64,000 nt of DNA from CAVWTN01 sp963757945 (lineage in GTDB: Bacteria; Vulcanimicrobiota; Vulcanimicrobiia; Vulcanimicrobiales; Vulcanimicrobiaceae). A model generated the notes under the pieces. The model did no database searches. It saw only the letters and a program-made list of their open reading frames with translations, and had not been told where the DNA came from. The stretch's first letter is position 1; the number at the start of each line of letters is the position of its first letter. Made by a program: the position numbers and the translations under genes. The DNA lies in assembly GCA_963757945.1 (NCBI GenBank), contig CAVWTN010000002.1, forward strand, positions 1 to 64,000, in the 5' to 3' direction. This document shows positions 8,677 to 15,698 of the stretch, one piece after another.

Positions 8677-9685
8677 CGTCCGCCTCGAGCGCGAGCGAAG
8701 CCGGGAACTGGCGCACGGTGCGTTGCTCGATCGGCTCCTCGGACCGCTCGCGCAATACCTTGGCGACCCGCTGACGCAGAACGTCAACGTCAACGCCGAC
8801 GATACCATCGTAGTCGAGCACGGCGAGCGAGGAAGATTCTACGCCTCCCAGACGATGGGTTGCCGCGAGCGGCAATCCCTCGTGACATACCTTGCGGGCC
8901 GCAACGATCGCGAGATTCATCGCCTCTGCGCCACCCTCGAGTGCGACCTGCCGGAATACGATACACGGGTGCAAGCCTATTGCGCGCCCGCCGGCGAGGC
9001 ATGGGAGATCATGCTCCGACGCCACGCCGCTCGCATCTTCACGCTCGACGACTACGTCGAGCAAGGGCGCATGACGCCGACGCAGAGGAACGCGATCGCC
9101 GCCGCGATCGCCGCGAAGGCGAACGTGTTTATCGGCGGTGCGTTCAACACGGGCAAGACAACGCTCCTCAACGCCTGTCTGGCGGAGGCCGCGCGCGTCT
9201 GCCCGGGCGATCGGCTAGCCGTGGTGCAGGACCGGCGCGAGTTGAAGCCCTCGCACCGCGATCGCATCATGCTCTTCGCCCGGTTCGAGCAGATGCGTCA
9301 CGACTCGCATGGGAACCGCTCGCGCTATATCTACGACTTCGGTGACGCTCTCGAGGGACTCGCACGCAGCAGTGCCGATGCCCTCGCGTGGGGCGAGATC
9401 CGAGATCCGCGGTCAGCGATCGGCATAACGCTTGCGCTCAATCTTGGCCTCTCCGGACTGATGAGCACGATACATGCCGACTCCGGCGTGGCGATCCTCG
9501 AGCGAATCGAAGAACTGCTCACAGAGGGCGGCCGCGTGCCGCAGCGCAGTCGCATTGCGCGCGCGGTCAATTTCCTAATCCACATGAGCCTCGACCGCGT
9601 AACCGGCCGACGCCGGGTTGGTGAAGTTCATCGTGTCGCCGGCGTCGACCGGGCGGGCAACTACGTTCTTGAGGCGGTCGCCTAA
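8663..9685 (+). CDS. virB11: VirB11/TrbB-type secretion ATPase
   Basis: A hexameric traffic ATPase of the T4SS. I place the start at the GTG at 8663, because an AGGAG lies 7 bp upstream and the first residues (WETSVRLERER) suit the family. Longer starts run into the VirD4 tail. The 340-residue protein has Walker A GGAFNTGKTT (about 158-167), a conserved ALAWGEIRDPRSA segment, and the His-box region STIHADS. It overlaps virD4 by 14 bp. Together with VirB4 and VirD4 it completes the ATPase trio. Confidence 0.82.
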   Translation: MWETSVRLERERSRELAHGALLDRLLGPLAQYLGDPLTQNVNVNADDTIVVEHGERGRFYASQTMGCRERQSLVTYLAGRNDREIHRLCATLECDLPEYDTRVQAYCAPAGEAWEIMLRRHAARIFTLDDYVEQGRMTPTQRNAIAAAIAAKANVFIGGAFNTGKTTLLNACLAEAARVCPGDRLAVVQDRRELKPSHRDRIMLFARFEQMRHDSHGNRSRYIYDFGDALEGLARSSADALAWGEIRDPRSAIGITLALNLGLSGLMSTIHADSGVAILERIEELLTEGGRVPQRSRIARAVNFLIHMSLDRVTGRRRVGEVHRVAGVDRAGNYVLEAVA

Positions 9686-9716
9686 GAACACCTAACGCAC
9701 ATGGAGATGTTCTATC

Positions 9717-9824
9717 ATGGCCTCCTATAATCGCACTATCATCGTCGGAAACCTTACGCGGGGTCCTGAGATCCGCTGCGTCGACGGCGGCGGGAAAGCC
9801 GGAGGCGTGGTCGCTAGTGCTTGA
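9717..9824 (+). pseudogene. ssb: Truncated ssb remnant (N-terminal 35 residues)
   Basis: The reading frame gives MASYNRTIIVGNLTRGPEI, the classic N terminus of bacterial single-stranded DNA-binding protein. It loses similarity after about residue 25 and stops at residue 35, where a full SSB has over 110 residues. Its end overlaps the GTG of the winged-helix gene. A recombination that joined the ssb start to another gene is the simplest reading. ssb genes are common in conjugative elements. Confidence 0.65.
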
Positions 9825-11292
9825 CTCTCAGCCGTCGGACCTCATTTTCCTCACAACACAACAGCTCGCCGACTTTGCACGCGCGGTCGGCAGGGCATCC
9901 GCGGACGAAGCCGCGGAGAAAGTGTTGAAAGGCCTTCAAGCCGAGGGAAGGCTCAAGCCACAAGAGACAACGACGATGGCGGTCGGTCCCCTTCTCATCG
10001 ACCTTGCTGGTCAGGAAGCCAGCATCGACGGCGAGCGGCTGCAAACGACGCCGCGGGAATTCGCCTTGCTGGCCGCTCTCGCGCGTCACGCAGGTCAGGT
10101 CCTCACGCGTGACAAGCTGCTGGACCTGGTGCATCCCGATCCGGGCGCTCCCAATAGCGATCGCATAATCGACGTGTTTGTGCTACGGCTCCGCAAGGCG
10201 CTGGGTGAGCACGGGGCGATGATAGAGACGATTCACGGGTCCGGCTACAAGCTAAAGCGACCACAATTGGGCCAGCGAGCTGTTGAAGGGGGCGTGCTAA
10301 CGCAACGCCCGGAGGCACGGATCATCGGTGAATTCGTTCAGGACGCCGGCGTCGCAGGGCTACGCACGAAGGATGGTCGAGGGTACGAGGTTCTTAACCT
10401 TAAAGCCGATCAGGATGAGCGTCGCCGAGAAGCCGCCCTCTCGGTCGGAGCCGCCACGCATCGAGTCCGCGAGACGACCTATCCAACGTTGACGAAAAAG
10501 GAGCTCGTCGATTTTGCCCGTGCAGTCGGCTTGGAATCCGCGGACAAAGCCGCGGCGAAAGTTTTGGGAGGCCTTAAGCCGGCGGAGAGACTCGAGCCGC
10601 CCGAGGTAACGACGATAGCAGTCGGTCCACTTGTCGTCGACCTCGTAGGTCACGAAGCCAAAATCGAGGGCGAGCGCCTTCAGTTGAAGCCGAAGGAGTT
10701 CGCATTGCTGGCGGTCCTGGCACGTCATGTGGGTCAGGTCCTCCCGCGTACCAGGCTCGTTGAGCTCATTTATCCTGATCCCGGTGCTATCAAGGACGAC
10801 CGGACAATCGACGTGCATGTCGCAAAGCTGCGCAAGGCGTTGGGCGAGCACGCAGCGCTGGTCGGGACCAGTCCCGGCTTGGGCTACAAGCTGATGCGGC
10901 CACAGTCCGAACAACGCCACGAAGCACGAGTTATCGGAGAGTTCGTACAGGAGACCGGCATCGCAACGCTCCGCGCCGAGGACGGTCGAGCGTATGACGT
11001 CGTTCCGAATCGCTATCCGCTCGTCGCGGAGATCGACCGAGATGGGCAGCTTCAGAAAGCCGCTATCATGCTCGATGCCACCGATCGTGATACCGGTAAA
11101 CAGAAGTACCTCGCGCAGTTCATCGGGTCCGGCGAGATACAAAGCCTAGCTCAAGCCGGCAAGCTGCAACTCGAGCCCGGTATCGAGACACTGCTGCTCA
11201 CACGAGGCCGCGGGCATGACTCGAGACTTGAAGCGGAACCGCTGCAAGATCCGCCTGAGCAGCGCCGCTCGGCGAGCCGTCGGCTTCGTTGA
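9817..11292 (+). CDS. Tandem OmpR-type winged-helix protein with C-terminal domain X
   Basis: A 491-residue protein built from an internal duplication. Each half has a short helix (LTxxxLxDFARAV), a linker rich in Glu/Lys, and an OmpR/PhoB-type DNA-binding winged helix (about residues 55-150 and 265-360; signatures PREFALLAALARH, LRLRKALGEH, GSGYKLKRP and their second-copy equivalents). Each half is followed by domain X, truncated in the first copy (about 167-195) and complete in the second (370-475). No receiver domain is present, so it is not an ordinary response regulator. The GTG start sits 11 bp after GGAGG. It probably binds direct repeats or paired operators in the element. Confidence 0.8.
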   Translation: MLDSQPSDLIFLTTQQLADFARAVGRASADEAAEKVLKGLQAEGRLKPQETTTMAVGPLLIDLAGQEASIDGERLQTTPREFALLAALARHAGQVLTRDKLLDLVHPDPGAPNSDRIIDVFVLRLRKALGEHGAMIETIHGSGYKLKRPQLGQRAVEGGVLTQRPEARIIGEFVQDAGVAGLRTKDGRGYEVLNLKADQDERRREAALSVGAATHRVRETTYPTLTKKELVDFARAVGLESADKAAAKVLGGLKPAERLEPPEVTTIAVGPLVVDLVGHEAKIEGERLQLKPKEFALLAVLARHVGQVLPRTRLVELIYPDPGAIKDDRTIDVHVAKLRKALGEHAALVGTSPGLGYKLMRPQSEQRHEARVIGEFVQETGIATLRAEDGRAYDVVPNRYPLVAEIDRDGQLQKAAIMLDATDRDTGKQKYLAQFIGSGEIQSLAQAGKLQLEPGIETLLLTRGRGHDSRLEAEPLQDPPEQRRSASRRLR

Positions 11293-11302
11293 GGACTGAC
11301 GA

Positions 11303-11548
11303 TTAGATAGCGCGCAGGGTCGCGGCCGCCAAGACCTTATAGCGTGCCGCCGTCTCAGCGAAGATGACCTCCGCGGCGCGTTCGAGCACCGCCGGCTCGA
11401 CGAGGTCGCCGATCGTCTCACGCAGCGCGATCGGGACGGCGGCCTGCATCGCGCGAAAGACTTCATCGGGGAGTTGCCCGATGACGCTAATTACGTGCTT
11501 GACGTCCTCGGCGGTCGCCAGCGCCTTGGGATCGAGAGTTTGGTCCAT
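11303..11548 (-). CDS. Small helical protein, element-specific family
   Basis: An 81-residue acidic, helical protein with a GAGGAT ribosome site before its ATG. Its C terminus, EVIFAETAARYKVLAAATL, is closely matched by AIFAEVAARYKVGAGATIL in the protein at 24992-25540, so the two are paralogues within one element. It is convergent with the winged-helix gene, about 10 bp away. No function is recognised. Small size and position beside regulators suggest a regulatory or accessory role. Confidence 0.55.
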   Translation of the reverse strand: MDQTLDPKALATAEDVKHVISVIGQLPDEVFRAMQAAVPIALRETIGDLVEPAVLERAAEVIFAETAARYKVLAAATLRAI

Positions 11549-11832
11549 TGAGTTATCCTCGCCCAGAGATTTGACCTAGAAATCACTAGGATGTTTCATT
11601 GTTGCTTCCGTCGTCCCATTCGCTAAGGTTGCACTTCCTCGTTGGTTCTTGGTCTCTCGCGGAGACAGCAGGTGGTCTTGAGCGACTTGTAAGCGTGTTC
11701 GTGAACGTAACTCTCTGCTGTCTCTTCTTAGACAGATATCTCGGTCTGTCTACTGTCTTATCCGACATTGTCGGTCGGCTCTTACCGGTAAGAAGTGTCA
11801 GTAACGGTCCGACTTGGTCTGTCAGTTGGATG
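11549..11832. promoter_or_regulatory. Intergenic control region with several palindromes
   Basis: This gap lies upstream of the small minus-strand gene and contains AGACAG(N10)CTGTCT at 11730-11751, CCGACATTGTCGG at 11762-11774, the perfect palindrome CTTACCGGTAAG at 11781-11792, and a near copy CCGACTTGGTCTG at 11809-11821. I could not fix a promoter. The dense dyads suggest operators or iteron/parS-like sites. An ORF on the + strand here has no coding character and is not called. Confidence 0.5.
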
Positions 11833-11833
11833 C

Positions 11834-11868
11834 AAAAAAGAGCCCGACACTGCTTGGTGTCAGGCTCT
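11834..11868 (-). terminator. Rho-independent terminator
   Basis: Read on the minus strand: a 12-bp stem (11839-11850 with 11857-11868, one G-T wobble), a 6-base loop, then six T. It lies 24 bp past the stop of the minus-strand gene at 11892-13430. Confidence 0.85.
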
Positions 11869-11891
11869 GTGCTGGTCGGTGACGGGCCGGC

Positions 11892-13430
11892 CTAGCTGGG
11901 CGGTGCTCCAAACCTCGCTCGGCAGAAGGCGATCATTCCCTTTGAGGAGACGCCGTGACGCCTTAGTCGGGCGAGGTCGAGGGGGCTGCCGCCCGCTGCA
12001 TGGTCCTCAAAGAGCCTAGCGACCTCCGCCTGATCGCCCGGTGCGAGCTTGGCGAACGCACGGGCGAATTGTCCGGCGCCGTCATCCTCGTCTGCTCGCG
12101 TCCAGATCCAATCTTCGCGAAAAGCTGTGCGGATCAACGCGATGGGCTTCCGCGCCGGTTTTCGACTCTGCGTGCCACAGAAGCGCGGGTCGGTAACGAT
12201 GCGTTGGAGTTCACTCTCGGCAGCCGCGAGGTCACCGCCAACGTGTTCCAGGCACCTCCGGTAGAACTCATCGCAGATTTTTGCCGCCTGGCCAACAGTC
12301 GTTCCAGGTTCGCTTCGTCGCGCAAGCGCAAGGACACGGTCCGTCGCCCACCTTCGGACTTCGAATGCCTGGTCTGGTCGAAGCTGACCGACTGTGTCGG
12401 TCAGCTTCGAAGGTGCCGACTGCACGAACCGTCCGACATCGTCGGTCGGTTGGACGGGCTGACTCACGCAGGACAGTTCGACGTTCTCGATCGGTTTTGA
12501 GTTGGCGGCATGCGACTGAAGCGGAGCATCAGACACATGCTGCTCAGAGGTCGATTGTCTTGCGAACGTCTCGACGACGAGGGCAGCGGTAATAGGGGTC
12601 TGTTTGATTGAAGCGACGACGACGGCGCCTATCAGGGCGCTCTCGAGCTCAGCGGCTCCGGTGACCTGCAATTCGCTCGCGATCGCCCGTAGGACCTCAG
12701 GCGCGACTGCGACATCGTTGAGCCTCACGATTCCGTTGAGGATCATCAGCCTTGCCTCGAAGTCACTCTCCGGCGGTACGTCGTCCACGCTCGGAACCGT
12801 CCGACGAGGCCGGGCGGTTTGCGACGTCTCCGCCTCCGGAAGTGACCGACTATGTCGGACAGTTCCCGGCTCTCGCACGGCCTCTTCGAGCGCCAATGTT
12901 GTTTGCAGGTCGTTCTTCTGCGCAGCGCGCATGCCGGCGGCGGCTCCCGTCGGGACGCGCTTGGGCCGCTGGATCATTGAGAGCGGCAGGCATTCGTCGT
13001 CGCGCAAGTCCTGACAGCGGAGGATGATGTAGCGGTTACGGCGGCCTCGAGTGTGCGCAACCCGGATCAAGGCATGAGCTCGTCCGCAGTGCCAGCATGG
13101 ATGCGGCCGAGCGCACTCCTTTGCGAGTCCCTGTATGGTCTCGTACGTCCAACCGTAGTCGGCCACGAAATCTCCGGCGCAGAGGTTGTGCGGCCGGAAG
13201 GGCGTCTGCCCTTCACGTTCGGACTGGCTCACACGACGGCCGTCGGTAGCCAAACCTTGGCGGGAAATGATGACGCTGTAAAAGTAGGCGGCCGCCGGCG
13301 AGAGCTCAGAGCCGATCCTTCCCTTGCCGTCTGGACCGATGCGCGAGAGCTCGGTGTAGACGGGCACGAATGGTTGATGGCGACGATCTAGGAAGCATCG
13401 CGGCGGGTCGACGGAGGCGAGGTGCCGCAT
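11892..13430 (-). CDS. Unknown protein, possibly element replication/partition factor
   Basis: About 512 residues from an ATG at 13430. The same frame stays open to 13628, but that stretch lacks protein character. The N-terminal third has a motif-rich region (LSPAAAYFYSVIISR, a CWHCGRAH zinc-knuckle-like pair, RNRYIILRCQDL) that could be a winged-helix or Rep-like fold. The middle is low complexity with repeated TDDVGRF/TDTVGQL segments, which are the translation of DNA palindromes. The C-terminal 100 residues (AGQFARAFAKLAPGDQAEVARLFEDH) are helical. A terminator follows. Replication or partition of the excised element is inference from the internal iteron-like sites. Confidence 0.5.
   Translation of the reverse strand: MRHLASVDPPRCFLDRRHQPFVPVYTELSRIGPDGKGRIGSELSPAAAYFYSVIISRQGLATDGRRVSQSEREGQTPFRPHNLCAGDFVADYGWTYETIQGLAKECARPHPCWHCGRAHALIRVAHTRGRRNRYIILRCQDLRDDECLPLSMIQRPKRVPTGAAAGMRAAQKNDLQTTLALEEAVREPGTVRHSRSLPEAETSQTARPRRTVPSVDDVPPESDFEARLMILNGIVRLNDVAVAPEVLRAIASELQVTGAAELESALIGAVVVASIKQTPITAALVVETFARQSTSEQHVSDAPLQSHAANSKPIENVELSCVSQPVQPTDDVGRFVQSAPSKLTDTVGQLRPDQAFEVRRWATDRVLALARRSEPGTTVGQAAKICDEFYRRCLEHVGGDLAAAESELQRIVTDPRFCGTQSRKPARKPIALIRTAFREDWIWTRADEDDGAGQFARAFAKLAPGDQAEVARLFEDHAAGGSPLDLARLRRHGVSSKGMIAFCRARFGAPPS
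12378..12410. repeat. Perfect 33-bp inverted repeat
   Basis: Two 15-bp arms (TCGAAGCTGACCGAC and its exact complement) flank a TGT spacer. It contains one of the CCGAC-N3-GTCGG dyads and lies within a coding region, so the perfection is unlikely to be due to the protein alone. Confidence 0.75.
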
Positions 13431-13546
13431 TCCGAGCGTCGGAGTCCGATCGACGACGGCGCTCCTAGCTCGCGCTTCAGCTCCTCCGCTTTGGCGTCGG
13501 CGAGCCGCCGCAGCGTGTTGGTCGCACGATCCCGTTCGATGGTCAT
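13388..13546 (-). CDS. Short ORF, possibly the frameshifted N terminus of the downstream gene
   Basis: The frame reads TIERDRATNTLRRLADAKA and continues as a charged amphipathic helix with GC-rich third positions, unlike the overlapping frame. It ends 43 bp inside the next gene. Either it is a small overlapping gene or one indel near 13430 split a longer protein. No strong ribosome site precedes it. Confidence 0.3.
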   Translation of the reverse strand: MTIERDRATNTLRRLADAKAEELKRELGAPSSIGLRRSECGTSPPSTRRDAS

Positions 13547-13681
13547 GCCTTCGGGGGCGACCGCTCGCGTCGATATCCGTGTACGCCACGGCCGATTCAT
13601 CGCGTGGAACGCTCATCACAAGCGCCACGCGATGCTCGTCACCCTTAAGCGTTCCATTTTACTTCGAATCGTGCAGGCGAC

Positions 13682-14149
13682 TTACACGCCGTCTCCGTTT
13701 ACCGGTGGAAGCTTGACCAGCTTGTAGCCCACCCCGCGAATCGTCTCGATAAGACCAGCGTTTCTTCCCAACTTCAGCCGAAGCCGCCGTATGTGAACGT
13801 CGAGTGTGCGGTCGCTTTCGAGATTCTCGCAATTGGGCCAGACGAGCTCGAGCAGGCGTCGGCGTGCCAACACCTTGCCGGTGTTCCGTGCGAGAACGTT
13901 GAGCAACGCGAACTCCCTTGGCTTCAGGGGAAGACGGTGCCCCTCAACGTGCGCCTCATAGGCCTCCATACTCACCGTCAAAGGTCCCGTAACGATGGTG
14001 GCAGCGAAATCCAAGTTCGCCGGCGCTCTCGGATCCTTCGCCACACGAGCTTTGGCAATAACGCCTTCTGCGAAAGCCTCCAGCTCCGCTTGTGTCAAGA
14101 CGATCAGTTCGGCCGCAGCCGCTCCAAAGTGACCGAGAGACTTTGACAT
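13682..14149 (-). CDS. Stand-alone OmpR-type winged-helix regulator
   Basis: A 155-residue protein with a GGAGG ribosome site 8 bp before its ATG. Residues 17-30 (LTQAELEAFAEGV) match the helix that precedes each winged helix in the protein at 9817-11292. Residues 55-150 form an OmpR/PhoB-type DNA-binding domain (LKPREFALLNVLARN, DRTLDVHIRRLRLKLG, IRGVGYKLVKL). There is no receiver domain. It is probably a transcription factor for element genes and possibly a source unit for the tandem protein. The palindrome GTACTGTAC lies just upstream of the start. Confidence 0.8.
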   Translation of the reverse strand: MSKSLGHFGAAAAELIVLTQAELEAFAEGVIAKARVAKDPRAPANLDFAATIVTGPLTVSMEAYEAHVEGHRLPLKPREFALLNVLARNTGKVLARRRLLELVWPNCENLESDRTLDVHIRRLRLKLGRNAGLIETIRGVGYKLVKLPPVNGDGV

Positions 14150-14363
14150 GTACTGTACCTCCGCGTGAGCGTCGCGACAGCGATCGAAGGCCGTTGCGGC
14201 CGAGCCGCCGAGCGTTTCATCAGCGCGACGCCGGACGGTGGGGACGTCACGTCGTCAGCGTTTGCGTCAATCGTCGGCTAGTAAAAAAACACGTTGGTAT
14301 CGCGCGGCTAACGCCGCAGTTAAATCGCCGCGCTACACTTCACTTCAGAAAGGAGCACCAGCG

Positions 14364-14537
14364 ATGGAAACGGATCATTCCGAGCTTGCGCGCTGGCATG
14401 AAGCGCTGGCCGAACTCGTCGCCCTGGATCTCGTGGAAGAGGTCGTCCTTCCGGGCGAGACCGAGCCACGATATCGCGTCTCGTTTTCGCTGGCGGACCG
14501 TCCTGCAGAACATTCGCGTCGCAATCCAGAGAGTTGA
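14364..14537 (+). CDS. Small hypothetical protein
   Basis: A 57-residue protein starting at an ATG preceded by AAAGGAG, 8 bp away. The sequence ELARWHEALAELVALDLVEEV is a strongly amphipathic helix, followed by a short beta-like segment (ETEPRYRVSF). It is transcribed divergently from the winged-helix gene. No family is recognised. Confidence 0.45.
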   Translation: METDHSELARWHEALAELVALDLVEEVVLPGETEPRYRVSFSLADRPAEHSRRNPES

Positions 14538-15350
14538 CGAGGATGCGCGCAGACGTCCAGGGCGATACGCCCAGCGACTTTGGGACCCGACACGTTTGTC
14601 GCGATTCGCACTCTGGCGAGCACCGGATGTGATCGCAACGGAGATCGCAAAGTGGCGGCGGATGCTGCATGAAAGTGCTCGCTCTTCGTTATCATCTGAG
14701 TGCGGAACTGGGACGGGCAGGCTGCTAACTGCTTCATCGGTGGTTGAGAACGAACAGACGTAAGGTGTGCCGTGAGACGCGCCGACCGAGCTCTGCTCAC
14801 TGTCTTAGGTTGAGATTGTGGGATGCAGAGGATGCAGAGGACAACGAAGTCCGGCGTGGATGCGGCGGCGCTCTTGCGGTTTGTCGAGCAGCTCATCGGT
14901 GACTTCGAAGAAGCCGATCGCAGTGCGCACTGGCAATGAATGGCGCACAAAGGCTTGCGGGCTCTCTGGTTGCGTGAGGCCAGAACGGCCTTGGGCGGAT
15001 GATGCCGCGCGGTGACCGCGCATAGGCGACCGCGACCGGCTAAAGTCCCGCAACATCTCGAACTTCCTGGCGGGGCAACGCGCTGGATGGGAACAGCGCC
15101 CGGAACTCCGCCGGGATGGGACCTTGAGAGTCATTGCGCCTCCATTGGCTGACAAACGCGCTTTAGGCGGCGGCGCCAGGACTATTAATGCGTTACTAGC
15201 ATTATTTGTGCTACTATCGGCAGTATGAGGCCTGGAAGTGCCGCAGTCAAGGCTTACCAGCAATAAAACTGCGGATGTCGCACCCTAGTAGTAACGGTGC
15301 GAGAGCCGATAAGCTGGAACAGCGTCTATTAGCTGCTGCAGGAGGTTGAG
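14538..15350. other. Gene-poor stretch with remnant-like sequence
   Basis: About 800 bp without a convincing gene. It holds an unrecognised minus-strand ORF (14805-15134), a direct repeat of GGATGCAGA at 14820 and 14829, and an AT-rich patch near 15190-15225 that may be the promoter of the monooxygenase gene. Fragments in several frames look protein-like (for example IPAEFRALFPSS on the minus strand near 15100), suggesting degraded genes. Confidence 0.4.
14805..15134 (-). CDS. Doubtful hypothetical protein
   Basis: A 109-residue ORF whose ATG follows GGAGG by 5 bp. The body is Arg/Ser-rich like a shadow frame, but the end (GFFEVTDELLDKPQERRR) looks protein-like. It may be a fragment of a decayed gene. 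Confidence 0.22.
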   Translation of the reverse strand: MTLKVPSRRSSGRCSHPARCPARKFEMLRDFSRSRSPMRGHRAASSAQGRSGLTQPESPQAFVRHSLPVRTAIGFFEVTDELLDKPQERRRIHAGLRCPLHPLHPTIST

Positions 15351-15698
15351 ATGCCACACGACGCCAGGCCTTTCGCGTTGGTCGTGCGCTTCACGGTGCA
15401 CCCAGGAGCCGAGGCGGAATTTGATGCCCTCGTGGCCGAGACGGTCGCAGGGATCCGGGACCACGAGCCCGGCACTATTATCTATGCCTGCCACACCGTG
15501 CAAGGCCAACCGCGCCAGCGGATCTTCTACGAGCTGTATCAGGACCGGGGCGCTTTCGAGGCGCACGAGCAGAGTGCGCATACTCGCCGGTTCCTCGCCA
15601 AGCGCGACGCGCTGCTAGAGGCTACCGAGGTGGACTTCCTGGCCCTCACTGACGGCAAGACCCCGACGACGGCGCGGGTGGCCGGCCGAGATGGCTGA
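15351..15698 (+). CDS. Putative quinol/antibiotic-biosynthesis-type monooxygenase (ABM domain)
   Basis: A 115-residue protein of the dimeric alpha/beta-barrel ABM family, with a perfect GGAGG site. Typical features are the N-terminal strand FALVVRFTVHPGAEAEFDAL, the central EPGTIIYACH, and FYELYQDRGAFEAHEQSAHTRRF. These small enzymes oxidise quinols or polyketides, or act as heme-degrading relatives; the substrate is unknown. It overlaps the XRE-TPR regulator by 8 bp, so the two are a unit. Codon choice and partner gene resemble actinobacterial cassettes (inference), suggesting transfer into the element. Confidence 0.7.
   Translation: MPHDARPFALVVRFTVHPGAEAEFDALVAETVAGIRDHEPGTIIYACHTVQGQPRQRIFYELYQDRGAFEAHEQSAHTRRFLAKRDALLEATEVDFLALTDGKTPTTARVAGRDG

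Larger units (their letters stand above)
11762..12858. repeat. Dispersed CCGAC-N3-GTCGG palindromes
   Basis: Four perfect copies of the 13-bp dyad CCGAC-N3-GTCGG occur at 11762-11774, 12388-12400, 12433-12445 and 12846-12858. Degenerate copies are at 11809-11821 and 12801-12813. Flanks extend the symmetry, for example AACCGTCCGAC at 12427 and near its mirror. Five of the six spacers differ. All but two copies lie inside the unknown minus-strand gene, so they constrain its protein. They look like binding sites of a dimeric protein. Confidence 0.7.

Noticed and set aside
9686..9716. oriT near the end of the T4SS operon
   Set aside because: The gap is only 31 bp and has no inverted repeat; no relaxase gene is nearby to support it.
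11599..11895. 98-residue + strand ORF in the palindrome region
   Set aside because: Hydrophobic and Ser-rich with no ribosome site; the region contains a minus-strand terminator and dyads.
11762..12858. CRISPR array
   Set aside because: Repeats are short dyads with irregular spacing and lie in coding sequence; no cas genes are present.
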